Part shown: positions 11,594-21,693 of the stretch, piece after piece
Layout: each line of letters starts with the position of its first letter
Numbering within the stretch: the first letter of the stretch is position 1
Source: Bryoerythrophyllum caledonicum
Taxonomy: Eukaryota; Streptophyta; Bryopsida; Pottiales; Pottiaceae
Direction: 5' to 3'
Length of the DNA: 64,000 bases
Assembly: GCA_963971425.1 (NCBI GenBank)
Contig: OZ020519.1
Coordinates: 10,184,028 to 10,248,027 of the forward strand
Made by a program: the position numbers and the translations under genes
The notes under the pieces: model-generated
What the model was told of the DNA's origin: nothing
Database searches by the model: none
Seen by the model: the letters and a program-made list of their open reading frames with translations, nothing else

Positions 11594-12528
11594 TAGAGTA
11601 TGTATGCCCAAGATTCGTTTCAAATTTGAGCGCCTGAATTTTCCCACGAGGAGGTGATGAGGAGGTTGATAAGAGTATCCTTCAACTCAACTCTCATCAT
11701 TTTTTGCTCTGGAGGTTTGGGATACTGTGGGAGCTGAGCCAGTCAGTGAGAGTGTTTGCGTGCACGACATCATGCTAGAATTATGCAGGGAAACAATTTA
11801 CAGTATTCCAGGAGTATTAGGTTTGTTTCCTCGTAAAATTCCGTATCCGCATTCAATTTGAGAGGATTGGTGTAGATTGTACTTCGTTGTGCCCTTAAAG
11901 TCGATCGGGAGCTATCGTGTAGTGATTCAGTAACTAAATTGTCTCCGAATGTACAATCAAATCCCAAGCGCCTAATATATTTCGACTCGAGAAGTAAGAT
12001 GACGTGACTGATCGGGGTGTGAATCCGAACAGTTCTGAGGGATTGGCGACTGAATCTTTCTGCCACACCCTCAAATATTCCGTACGGCAGATGTTTCGAT
12101 GACGACATAAAAGCAAACCGGAGATCTCCGGTTGTTCTAGCCGTGACAGTCTGGATTCTCCCATGCTCGCTTGCAGGCCACGGCAACTATCCCAAAAACA
12201 TCTGGTTGTCCCATTTTACGAGCCCAAGGTTCCCGGAGATCTCCGGCTATTCAAGTGCGAAATGACCATTGAAAAATATCATGGCAGTCTGGTACGGATG
12301 AACCGGAGATCTCCGGTTAGATACAAATAAAACTTCTAGCTTCACCCTTCTCATCCTTACTTACACAAGAAGTGGTCGTTGTTGATAATTATCCAGTCAT
12401 TCGGAGATCTCTGGCTAGTCACACCCTACGATTTTGACCTTGGTTATTCACTTCGAATCCACGTCCACTTATTCACTTACTAAGGCCATCGGCCACCAGC
12501 CGAACATCCACCGACGGAGGCCGGGAGA
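11594..12528. promoter_or_regulatory. Region upstream of the transposase unit, left copy
   Basis: This is intergenic sequence conserved in the right copy (25,154-26,092). A minus-strand frame at 12,186-11,770 is open but lacks an ATG, and the right copy interrupts it. Its status is therefore doubtful. The palindrome cluster at 12,118-12,414 lies just before the first ORF and is the most likely promoter-proximal control region. Confidence 0.4.
12118..12414. promoter_or_regulatory. Cluster of four 14 bp palindromes upstream of the transposase unit, left copy
   Basis: Sites lie at 12,118, 12,233 and 12,303 (exact CCGGAGATCTCCGG) and 12,401 (TCGGAGATCTCTGG), 115, 70 and 98 bp apart. The last is about 115 bp before the ATG at 12,529. 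The right copy has four exact sites in the mirrored position. It could be an operator or enhancer array read by the element's own protein; that is inference. Confidence 0.55.
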
Positions 12529-13050
12529 ATGTCTAACTCTGATTGGTGGGAGAGTGACTCGGACGATCTTGCCATGGTCGCAGCTGAGTGTCTCGATTTC
12601 GGACGAGCGGATTACACGGAAAAAGATGATCCATCCGAAGAATCTACTGGAAGGTCGGAGGTTTTGTGGTCAGGATTGTCCGTGAACCTTTTGAGGCCAG
12701 GTTCAGGCAAAATTGGAGGAGCGTCAATTGTCGAGGTTCACCCAGTTGGTCAATGGCTTGGAGTTGACATACCAGTCGGTTCCAGTGAGTTCGTATTACT
12801 TAGACCAACGGCCATAACGTCCCTGGCGGAAGAATTTCCACTCATACCCTTGCAACGCGGATATGGTTCACTTGTTCACACACTTCGGCGGACGGCCGTG
12901 TGGAGAAGGGCGGATGTGAAGATTCCAACCGGAGATCTCCGGTCCGACGACTCCCCTTTCGTTCCACGTGAGCGATGGGTTGGACTCGAAGTGCAGCGAT
13001 TGGACGGGAATCTTTTAGTACTATGCTCTGGTAGAATCAAGGCGTCGTGA
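12529..13050 (+). CDS. Hypothetical 173-residue protein preceding the transposase, left copy
   Basis: ATG opens MSNSDWWESDSDDLAMVAA, an acidic start, followed by a hydrophobic-polar segment (VEVHPVGQWLGVDIPVG) and a basic stretch (RRTAVWRRADVKI). The palindrome at 12,929 is read in frame as TGDLRS. The frame is open in both copies with mostly conservative changes, so it is probably real. It may be a separate small gene or the first exon of the transposase gene that resumes about 200 bp later. The connecting splice sites are not clear. Family not recognised. Confidence 0.55.
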   Translation: MSNSDWWESDSDDLAMVAAECLDFGRADYTEKDDPSEESTGRSEVLWSGLSVNLLRPGSGKIGGASIVEVHPVGQWLGVDIPVGSSEFVLLRPTAITSLAEEFPLIPLQRGYGSLVHTLRRTAVWRRADVKIPTGDLRSDDSPFVPRERWVGLEVQRLDGNLLVLCSGRIKAS

Positions 13051-13254
13051 GCTGGGGATCACTTTCGAAGTGGATGCTTGGGAGAAGATAACATTGGTGT
13101 AACTGTCCTCGACGTTTTTGTGGGGGACACGAAGAGAATTATGAGTCATGAATCGTGGCCCATTCTTGAATGTTGTTTTCCTTCCGGGAGGTCTTTGAAT
13201 AGCACAATAGATCATTTCGCATCCCTGCCTTTACAACCTGATTCTGGTGCTTAT

Positions 13255-15987
13255 TTGGGGGGTCGTGCAAAGGAGCCTTACCGCTTCATTTTCCGACAGC
13301 AAGACCTCAACAAGAAGGAATCCTTGTACACCTAGAGGACTATGGATGACGAAATTCACAAGGTCAGCTCGGAAAGGTGCTGTCCCAGACGATGCTGCCA
13401 ATATTTTCAACAATCCCAAACTCTTTCTGTTAGACAGAAATTCTATGACAAATCCTTTGAAGACAGAAAGGAGTATGCGATCTCGGTAGGCGAGCAGTTT
13501 CACTCAATTGACGGGGACCGGAAGAGAAAGTACGTCACTGTATTGGGAACGGAGGTCTGCTTCGTTGCATGGTACATGATCCATGGAATTCGAAAGTCCA
13601 CGTTTCACTCGTACATCGCACATTTCAGTAGAGGAATCATCAATGCTACTCACGGTCACAAGGGCATCAAGCGCCCACGGCTGGCCACTATTCAAGCGAT
13701 GGGGTCAATGACGTCGATTATTAATGACAACGCGGATCAAATGCCTCACCAAATGCGGAGTGTCGGGAATGGTCGGATTGACACTCTCAAGTATCTTCCT
13801 ACGGGAAACAACTGGAAGCAAATTCGAGCGAGTGTCAATGCTGTACGTTATCAGTCCCTGCATGATGCTATGGATCAGAACTCTCTTTCTTCAGTCGACC
13901 GAAGTCCTAGTTTCTGAACCGGAGATCTCCGGATGAGTCATCGTTGACATGAAATGACCTTCATTTGCTTTACTCTGTACTTCGCATTGTCTGTTGGATT
14001 GTTCTACTGAAATTCTCTTCTCACTTGGTAATTGTTTCATCTTGCAGACAAACGACTCCTACGGTCTGCCTCGTGTAAGTCAGTCCACAGTTAGTAGGGT
14101 TAGAAAGGAATTTTTCGGGAATGTTGCTATTAAGCCATCTGGAAGCACCTTCGCAAAATGCAGTACTTGCAATGAATTCAATCAGTTCTTACTGACGACT
14201 CCAAAGGGAACGCCCGCTTACGAGCTATTCTATAGCAATAGGCAGGCTCACTTGAATCACCAGCAATCTTGCTGGAAGCTTTACGCAACATGGAGAGAGG
14301 AGTCGAAGGCGAAGCCGCTGACCTTTCTTTGTGTCATTTACGACAAGATGGACACTGCGAAGACGGCCCTTCCTCGCATGTGGAGGACTACTAAGGCGAC
14401 ATTTGGTCTTGAACAGCTTCCCATGAATGTCACTGGAATGGTGGCTCACGGTCATGTCGACGGAGCGTATGCTCACTATGCTCCTGCCTTATGGCCTGGA
14501 GATTCGAACGCCACCATCTCCTCTCTGTCAAAACTTTTTCGGTGGATTGAGGGAGCACCTTTGCATGAGACGCGCGCGCTCTTCGAGCACCCTCCTCCAA
14601 ACTCGATGTTCGTGGCGCTCATGAGGGGAAAGAGCAGGTGCGTCGACACTTTAGAGCCCGTGGAGCCGAGTGTTTTTAAGGGGCCGAAACCTTTGCCACC
14701 GAAATGATTTCTACAGCTTGACAACTCAGCGAAGGACAACAAGAACCAATACTTGATGGCATTCTTATCACTGCTAACTGCTCGAGGTGTTTTCAAGGAG
14801 ATACAGGTTGGCTTCTTGGTGGCCGGACATACGCATGAAGATATTGATCCATACTTTAGTCATCTATCGAAAGAACTGAAGAAAAGCAGTACATATATTC
14901 TAGCGGATTTGATGAAGGCATTCATAAAGTCATAGAAACTAGCCTTCATGTTGGAAGTTATCCAAGAGGTCGCCAACATCAAATCGTACGTCGATGGCTA
15001 TCTATGCAGCGGGGCGGCACGTCTGGTGGGACTTAGTGATATGCATCTTTTCAAGTTCTTTGTTGACAATGACGGTGTTTCGGTCATGAAGTTCAAGAAA
15101 TTTGCCGTTGACGCAGAGTGGTTACCCATGAACAGAGAGCCGATAAAACTTTGGAAGGTAGATGACTTCGGACGTCCCATGTTTCCAACAAGATCTCCCA
15201 ATCCCGTTCCTTTCAAGCCTATATCATGGGGTAATGAGGAGCAGAGCCCTGTTGGAAACCAAGATGTTGCCAGAGACAAGGCCAGGAAAGCGACGGAGAA
15301 CAAAAACTTTATAAAGACGGGGCTTCGGAAGTACGTTGACTATTGGGCGTCCGGAATGACCAAGTGCGCAGGGTACGCGGACTCCATCCGCCCATACTTG
15401 CAATACTGGAAGGATGTCATCAACGAGCTAGACAAGCCACTTCCCCAGACGCCTTCTGAACTCGAAGAGGGATTCTCGCCTGTCTATGATTGGAGAGGCC
15501 CTCATGTGGGAGGTGAAAATCCGCTAGGATTGCTTCTACAACCAGAGGATGTCACTCCCGAGGATGAGGTTCTTGAGCCTTACTGCGGACCCGCTAATGA
15601 AGCTCTGAAATCCACATTTAATCCTTGGCGTGATATTCGTCATGGCTCCTGGGTTTTAGTAAGACCTAGTGATCCTGAAATCTATTCTACTGGCAGGGAA
15701 GAGCAGTTTCGGAGGTCATCAGGGAAGATGGTAATGTCAACTACGGGAAATTTCTCGTTAAGTATTGGGAGCCTGATAACAAGCAGAAGAATCTGAAGAG
15801 GAAGTACCAGGATTGTTGGGAAGCCACTTGGGTTGCGGACCAAGAGAAGCCTGTTTGGTGTCATGTGAGTTCCGTGTTGTTTGCGACCTAGTCAAGCAAA
15901 GTTAACCAACTTACGAGATCCATTCCACGGAAAATGAAAGAAGCAGCGCTTGTGAACTTAGAGAAAGCGAATGCCGCTGATTCCTGA
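13255..15987 (+). pseudogene. DUF7869-like transposase, left copy (broken)
   Basis: It is the same two-exon gene as 24,427-21,694. Exon a runs to 13,842 and exon b from 14,048. Compared with the right copy there are in-frame stops at 13,333 (TAG), 14,705 (TGA in place of a Leu codon) and 14,933 (CAG to TAG), and a small deletion near 15,687 that shifts frame before the C-terminal part. The splice donor also changed from GTAAGT to GTACGT. The conserved boxes DKMDTAKTALPR, LQLDN and GHTHEDID remain readable in pieces. The intron holds one exact palindrome (13,919). Not expected to make full-length protein. Confidence 0.85.
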
Positions 15988-16079
15988 TATATTGATCAGT
16001 CCCTCTATATATAATTCAGTTCTGTGAAATTCTCTTTGTGAAAAATCTCGTAGAATTGCTACGTTCACACGGAAGAGCA

Positions 16080-16488
16080 CCGGAGATCTCCGGCTATGGA
16101 GGCGATTATTATCTGGGCCCGAGTTCGACATCCTCCTTTCTGCTCTCGCCAATCATCGTGAAGAGGACCGAAAGTGTGCTCTTCCATTCACTGTAATTTG
16201 GGTACATTGAGGAGTAACAGAATTACTGTTGACTGGATTATGCCAGCGGTATATTTTTGGACCCTCACTTCTCTCCGAAAGCTTACCGGAGATCTCCGGC
16301 TATGGAAGTTATATTTTGTGGACATAAGGATGTTCATATATTGCCATGTTTCAGTCGGTGAGATCTAGCCGGAGATCTCCGGATAGGAGATTCACATCCT
16401 CCATTCTCAACAATGGGCTCTACATTTCCCAATTTTGAGCTTACCTAGGTGTTCTGAATAGTATTGAATCATATCCGGAGATCTTCTC
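16080..16488. promoter_or_regulatory. Cluster of palindromes between transposase and acidic gene, left copy
   Basis: Exact CCGGAGATCTCCGG sites lie at 16,080, 16,286 and 16,369, with a decayed site at 16,475. They separate the transposase 3' end from the acidic gene that starts at 16,964. The right copy has corresponding sites at 21,184-21,601. Confidence 0.5.
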
Positions 16489-16963
16489 TGACTACGATAC
16501 TGCATTTTATTTTACGATGGAACTTTCAACAATGTATCAGAGACCTTTTGGTTATTCCCATGGCTGGTTCCTTCTTAGATATATGACATGCCACAACTAA
16601 GTTGAAAATACGTGGTCAATTACACACTTCATATCAGTTGTACGAGGACCTTCTTATCATTGAAGTGATGCTAATGGTTGGCGGCGGAGATTGTACTTTC
16701 CACATCACGTTACGACAGCACGCTTGACGCGTGGCCTACCATGTTGGTCATTCGTGTCTATGGAATCTGCCTTTATTTCTATCAGTCTCGGTGTTATGGC
16801 GACTTAAATCAATGACTCTTCCTTTACCTACGCTCAAGAACTGTAATTAATGGGTTGGTAGGGAGGTTAGTATAAGAAAGGGTTCATATCTGCACCAATT
16901 CATATGTTTTGTCTTTCAACTTGTCAGTTTTGTTAGTCCATAGTCAGGGTTGAGAGAGAGGAG

Positions 16964-17401
16964 ATGGCTTTTGCAAGTAGGAAGAGGGAGAGAGAAGAGT
17001 CTAATTCGGTAGACCGAAGAGTTTCACGAAGGATGGTGAGCGACGCTCAGGGTTCGGAGAAGGGACGAGTGCTTCGCTTTCAAGTCAGGTACACAAGGGC
17101 GATAGGTTCCAATTGGCGTGTTCGGGACGAATTGGAGGAGGACGCTGAGAGCAAGTATGTTCCAAAGGAGGAGGACGGCAGCGACTATGAAGCGGAGGAC
17201 GAAAACGAGGTCGACTGTGATGAAGATGAGACTGTCTTCGGAGGTGCTTCGGTTGAAGAAGAGGAGGAGGACGACCCATGGTATGAAGACGAGGAGGAAT
17301 CTTCTTCGGAGGGCAGCTGCAGCCCATTTCAAACTGGTTGTGACACAGGGTCTGATGTTGATTCGGACATGTACGCGCCGGCGCACTGGAAAGATCTTTA
17401 G
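16964..17401 (+). CDS. Small acidic protein of the giant element, left copy (intact)
   Basis: ATG in good context (GAGATGGC) opens a 145-residue protein. It has a basic N terminus (MAFASRKREREESN, then RRVSRRM), a middle segment (RVLRFQVRYTRAIGSNWRVR) and an extremely Asp/Glu/Ser-rich C-terminal half with EEEEEDDPWYEDEEESSS, ending DMYAPAHWKDL. The charge pattern resembles histone-chaperone-like or acidic activation regions, but no family is recognised. It is the last gene before the inner end, with palindromes upstream and the GATATC variants downstream. The right copy has a nonsense codon, which makes this the better version. Reverse-strand open frames here are shadows. Confidence 0.6.
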   Translation: MAFASRKREREESNSVDRRVSRRMVSDAQGSEKGRVLRFQVRYTRAIGSNWRVRDELEEDAESKYVPKEEDGSDYEAEDENEVDCDEDETVFGGASVEEEEEDDPWYEDEEESSSEGSCSPFQTGCDTGSDVDSDMYAPAHWKDL

Positions 17402-17584
17402 AAGTCTTCAGAGGTAGTGCCAGGATAGGTATTGGTCTTTCATCCAGGAGTTTCACTAAGACTAGTCATTGCTGTCTCGTAGAGTTGATCAAGTATGTGA
17501 TGGTGTTGTTAAAGGACTCCCTTCCGAAAAAGAAATTTTGTTTTTGAAAAATAACCAAATGTTTTTTGATTTCCCTGCTTTCGA

Positions 17585-17794
17585 CCGGATATCTCCGGCT
17601 GTTTTAACGGCATCCATGACATGTCAATGCCTTCTGCTCTAAAATCACTTTCTCAAGGCAACCCCTTAGTACTCCCTGGGAAGAAAATCGAGTCAGTAGG
17701 ATTTCTGTCGATAATACTGTACCTCGCCTTGAGCAAGGTTCTATCACTGTAATTGATTCGTATCATCTGACTGAAATCATCCGGAGATATCCGG
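17585..17794. repeat. Subterminal GATATC-type palindrome pair, left copy
   Basis: CCGGATATCTCCGG at 17,585 and CCGGAGATATCCGG at 17,781 lie within 340 bp of the element end. This form differs from the internal sites by one central base, and I saw it only near element ends. Position suggests transposase binding; not shown. Confidence 0.65.
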
Positions 17795-17879
17795 CTGAAT
17801 GATTAAGATTAATTTTATGTGTATCCCTTTCAATCTCTTTGGTGCCACAATTCTACTACACTAAAATCCTTCTTCCTTA

Positions 17880-17905
17880 TTTCTGGACTTTGTAAAGTCC
17901 AGAAA
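17880..17905. repeat. Terminal 26 bp palindrome, left copy
   Basis: A near-perfect palindrome, TTTCTGGACTTTG joined to TAAAGTCCAGAAA, overlaps the terminal repeat. One central mismatch distinguishes it from the right copy. It could fold as a hairpin or bind a dimeric protein at the element end. Confidence 0.8.
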
Positions 17906-17921
17906 TAGTTAAATGCAGCAT
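17896..17921. repeat. Terminal inverted repeat, inner end of left copy
   Basis: Read from outside inward on the minus strand this is ATGCTGCATTTAAC followed by TATTTCTGGACT. It differs from the right-copy ends at a few positions in the ATGCCATAT stretch. The homology between the two copies stops exactly here: the next bases (from 17,922) have no match beside the right copy. That fixes the element end. Confidence 0.75.
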
Positions 17922-19748
17922 TGAACCACAGGGCCTGGACCTTCAGGAGTTAAACAGTCCAATGTATATCTGAGATATTTGTAATATGTTTTCATTACAG
18001 TAGCATTCATCAAGATCATATGATTATAAGTGGCAGAATATCATTTTTTGTGAATGCCTTGTATTAATACTGAAAATACAGTTTTGAAGTGTGTTTTGAG
18101 AAAAATAGTCATGTTATCTTATGGCGAGGAATGGAGAATGGCTTGTATTGGACTCTCAAACCCTCTTGTTCCTTCTTAAAACTACAGCAATATTTTCATG
18201 GATGTGACTATCCACTAACGTCACGATTTGGTCCATTCACTCTGCAATCCATTAACAATAATGCTATTGTAAAACATATTTTGATCATTGGATAAACCAT
18301 GACATTCTGTCACCAATTCCAAAATTGCTTATCCATGTTCTACCAAATAGGTCATGTTTCATCTGTTATTCTTATCAAGCCAACCTATGTATTATTTCTT
18401 GATGGTAATTCCAAGTATACATGTGCACAACTTAAAGCTCTATTACAATTTGGAAACCCCTGTATTGTCTAAGGGTCCTACCATAAACAATATAATGTGG
18501 ACTCCATCCAAAATCAAGTTTTTTTGTGCTCAACTTTAGCTAAAGACGATGTACACTAGAAATCAAATCTAAAAAAAACTTAACCCCTAAGAACCCAAGT
18601 GTACGTGGGGCGTACGTTTTGGATTTTGGGCATGTACCTTTGAGTGGAAAAAACACTCTGATTCTTATGAAAATTTTACACTGCATTGTCCTTGATGAAA
18701 TCTATATGGGGAATTTTTCAAATATGATTTTAAACTTTTGGTTCAAAAGTTATTAGCCTTTGAAGGTCAAAATGGGGAGTTTGGACTATAGGGGCAGCCA
18801 TGTCAACAAATGCAATTTGAGGAGAAAAATGGGGCAAAATTTTGGGACAAAAAAGGCGAGGAAAGGAGTCCAAACTTCTATGCACAAAGTCCAAGTGGAA
18901 AAAGCTTTGAAAATTATTAAAAAAATTATTAAATTTTTTTTAAAAAAATAGCAAACAACCAGCCGTTAGCTGGCCTGCCAACATCCTGCGCCAGAGGCGG
19001 GCCCCCACAAGAATTTTTAAAAAAAAATTATTTCTTTGTCTAGCTGCGAGGGTTGTCAATAGCGGAGCGAATTGGCCATCCAATTTCAAGCACTGCCCTT
19101 TCCCATAATAGAGTTATTTGTAAAGGGAATTGGTCTTTTGTCCTGCTTTTTTCATGGAAATGAAAATCTAACCTGTATTTAAGTGTAGCCGCAAAGTAAT
19201 CCTATGAAATAAATTCAGGTTTATAGAGGTGTGAGTTACCACAAATGGCACAAATCTCTCAAAAACAAACAAGAAAAGTGTTGAACAGTGTTGGCCGATT
19301 GGACCAGTGTGGTATGCATATTCAACAAAGTTGCTGACATGGCTGATTGAACAAGTTTGGCGCATACAAATGCAAAATGTTGTTGACAAGGCTGACTTGA
19401 ACAGTGTGTACCATGTGACAACACTCGGCGCTCAATATAAGCCAGGCTCAAACTGGAGTTTGGGAATTCTGGGGCTCAAAAACTAATTCGTCCAGTGTTC
19501 TATTCAAGGTCTACGGTAAAATCCTACCAGTGGACTCGGCAACCCTAGCTTTTCCATTTTACAAGTCGGAAACTGAGGATTTGGGGTACTTCGAGGATAA
19601 CTCTAATGCTTTATTTATTCCATATATTTATGAAAAATATGGATTTTACTAATTTTAGACATTTATTTTTCTAAAATTAGTGAAAAAATAAATTGAAAGT
19701 TTCCACCATTGGGATTCTCAAATGCAACAACTTGTATGAAACAAACAA
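17922..19748. other. Spacer between the two inverted copies, no gene recognised
   Basis: The 1.83 kb spacer has no counterpart in either copy. It contains short unsupported frames, an A/T-rich stretch with a GC-rich island near 18,955-19,010, and imperfect repeats around TTGAACA...TTG (19,277-19,415). It also has a 12 bp-arm hairpin ACTAATTTTAGA/TCTAAAATTAGT (19,648-19,681). The putative TTAA-flanked element end lies at 18,580. I see no credible gene. Confidence 0.5.
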
Positions 19749-19774
19749 ATGCCATATTTAACTATTTCTGGACT
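19749..19774. repeat. Terminal inverted repeat, inner end of right copy
   Basis: The repeat starts ATGCCATATTTAAC and continues TATTTCTGGACT. It is identical over 26 bp to the reverse complement of 37,608-37,633. ACAA precedes it directly. Confidence 0.85.
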
Positions 19775-19790
19775 TTGCAAAGTCCAGAAA
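19765..19790. repeat. Terminal 26 bp perfect palindrome, right copy
   Basis: TTTCTGGACTTTG is followed directly by its reverse complement CAAAGTCCAGAAA. It overlaps the inner terminal repeat. The outer end (37,580-37,620) instead has two spaced CTGGACT motifs, so the two ends of the element differ in architecture. Confidence 0.9.
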
Positions 19791-19875
19791 TAAAGAAGAA
19801 GGATTTCAGTGTAGTAGAATTGTGGCACCCAATAGATTGAGAGGGATACAAATAAAAATAAACTAAGTCATTCAG

Positions 19876-20087
19876 CCGGATATCTCCGGATGATTTCAGT
19901 CAGACGATACGAATCGATTACAGTGATAGAACCTTGCTCAAGGCAAGGTACAGTATTATCGACAGGATTTGTACTGACTCGATTTTCTTCCCAGGGAGTA
20001 CTTAGAGGAAGAATTTAGAGAAAATGAACTTAGAGCAGAAGGCATTGACATTTCATGGATGCCGTTAAAAGAGCCGGAGATATCCGG
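19876..20087. repeat. Subterminal GATATC-type palindrome pair, right copy inner end
   Basis: CCGGATATCTCCGG at 19,876 and CCGGAGATATCCGG at 20,074 mirror the pair at 17,585-17,794. Confidence 0.65.
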
Positions 20088-20270
20088 TCGAAAGCAGGGA
20101 AAGCAGAAAACAGTTGGTCAGCTTTAAAAAACAAAATTGTTTTTTTGGAAGGGAGTCCGTGTACAAGACCATCACATACTTGATCAACTCTACGAGACAG
20201 CAATGACTAGTCTCAGTGAAACTCCTGCATGAAAGAGCAAAACCTATCCTGGAACTACCTCTGAAGACTT

Positions 20271-20708
20271 CTAAAGATCTTTCCAGTGCGCCGGCGCGTA
20301 CATGTCCGAATCAACATCAGACCCTGTATCACAATCAGTTTGAAATGGGCTGCAGCCGCCCTCCGAAGAAGATTCCTCCTCGTCAACATACCAGAGGTCG
20401 TCCTCCTCTTCTTCTTCAACCAAACGACCTCCGAAGACCGACTCATCTTCATCACAGTCGACCTCGTTCTCGTCCTTCGCTTCATAGTCGCTGCCGTCCT
20501 CCTCCTCTGGAACATACTTGCTCTGAGCGTCCTCCTCCAATTCGTCACGAGCACGCCGAATAGAACCCATCGCCCCTGTGTACCCGACTTGAAAGCGTAG
20601 CAGTCATCCCTTCTCCGAACCCTGAGCGTCGCTCACGATCCTTCGAGAAACTCTACGGTCCACCGAATCAGACTCTTCCCTCTCCCTCTTCCTACTTGCA
20701 AAAGCCAT
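20271..20708 (-). pseudogene. Small acidic protein gene, right copy (nonsense)
   Basis: This is the mirror of 16,964-17,401. The ATG at 20,708 is retained, but the Arg codon CGA of the left copy has become TGA at 20,606-20,604, about one quarter into the protein. The acidic tail downstream is still open (VEEEEEDDLWYVDEEESSS) and could only be made from an internal ATG at about 20,570. Confidence 0.75.
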
Positions 20709-21183
20709 CCCCTCTCTCTCAACCCTGGCTATCGACTAACAAAACTAACAAGTTGAAAGACAAAACATACGAATTGGTGTAGACCCGAACCCTTTCTTAT
20801 ACTATCCTCCCTACCAACCCATTTATTACAGGTCTCGAGCGTAGGTAAAGGATGAGTCATTGATAGAAGTCGCCATAACACCGAGACTGATAGAAATAAA
20901 GGCAGCTTCCACACACACGAATGACCAACATGGGAGGCGACGCGTCAAGCGTGCTGTCGTAACGTGATGTGGGAAGTACAATCTCCACCGCCAACCATTA
21001 GCATCACATCAATGATAAGAAGGTCCTCGTACAACTGATATGAAGTGTGTAATTGACCGCGTATTATAATTTTACTTATGGCATGTCAAAAATCTAAGAA
21101 GGAAACAGCCACGGGAATAACCGAAAGGTCTCTGATACATTGTTGAAACATCCATCGTAAATTGAAATGCATTATCGAAGCCA

Positions 21184-21601
21184 CAGAAGATCTCCGGATA
21201 TGATTCAATACTATTCAGAACACCTAGGTAAGCTCAAAATTGGGAAGCTCAAAATTGGAACCCCAATGTCGAGAATGGGGGATGTGAATCTCCTATCCGG
21301 AGATCTCCGGCTAGATCTCACCGACTGAAAGATGGCAATATACGAACATCCTTAGGTCCACAAAATATTACTTCCACAGCCAGAGATCTCCGGTAAGCTT
21401 TCAGAAACACGTGAGGGTCCAAAAATATACCGCTGGCAGAATTGAGTCAACAGTAATTCTGTCACTCCTCAATGTACCCAAATTTCATTGAATGGAAGAA
21501 CACAATTTCAGTCCTCTTCACGATGACTGGCAAAAGCTAAAAGAAAGGATGCCGAACTCGGGCCGAGATAAATAAAAGCGCCCACAGCCGGAGATCTCCG
21601 G
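21184..21601. promoter_or_regulatory. Cluster of palindromes between transposase and acidic gene, right copy
   Basis: Exact sites lie at 21,297 and 21,588, and variants at 21,184 (CAGAAGATCTCCGG) and 21,380 (CCAGAGATCTCCGG). The positions mirror the left-copy cluster at 16,080-16,488. Confidence 0.5.
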
Positions 21602-21693
21602 TGCTCTTCGGTGTGAACGTAGCAACTCTTCGAGATTTTAAACAAAGAGAATTTCACAGAACTGAATTATAGGTAGAGGGATTGATCAACGTA

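Larger units (their letters stand above)
1..17921. mobile_element. Giant transposon, left copy (partial, runs off the window start)
   Basis: This is the inverted counterpart of 19,749-37,633. Base 1 matches the reverse complement of about 35,945, so roughly 1.7 kb of this copy lies outside the window. It ends at 17,921 with the same 26 bp terminal repeat as the right copy. Order from the missing end inward: FCP1-like gene and ParB-like gene (both minus), AT-rich core, ORF of unknown function, transposase pseudogene and acidic gene (all plus). Sampled stretches differ from the right copy at about one base in 15 to 30, plus private indels, so this is an old duplication or two insertions rather than an assembly mirror. 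The family is not recognised; the transposase type suggests a cut-and-paste DNA element. Confidence 0.85.

Noticed and set aside
11770..12186. 138-codon minus-strand frame as a gene.
   Set aside because: It has no ATG start, the right copy interrupts it with a stop, and amino-acid changes between copies are not biased to silent sites.
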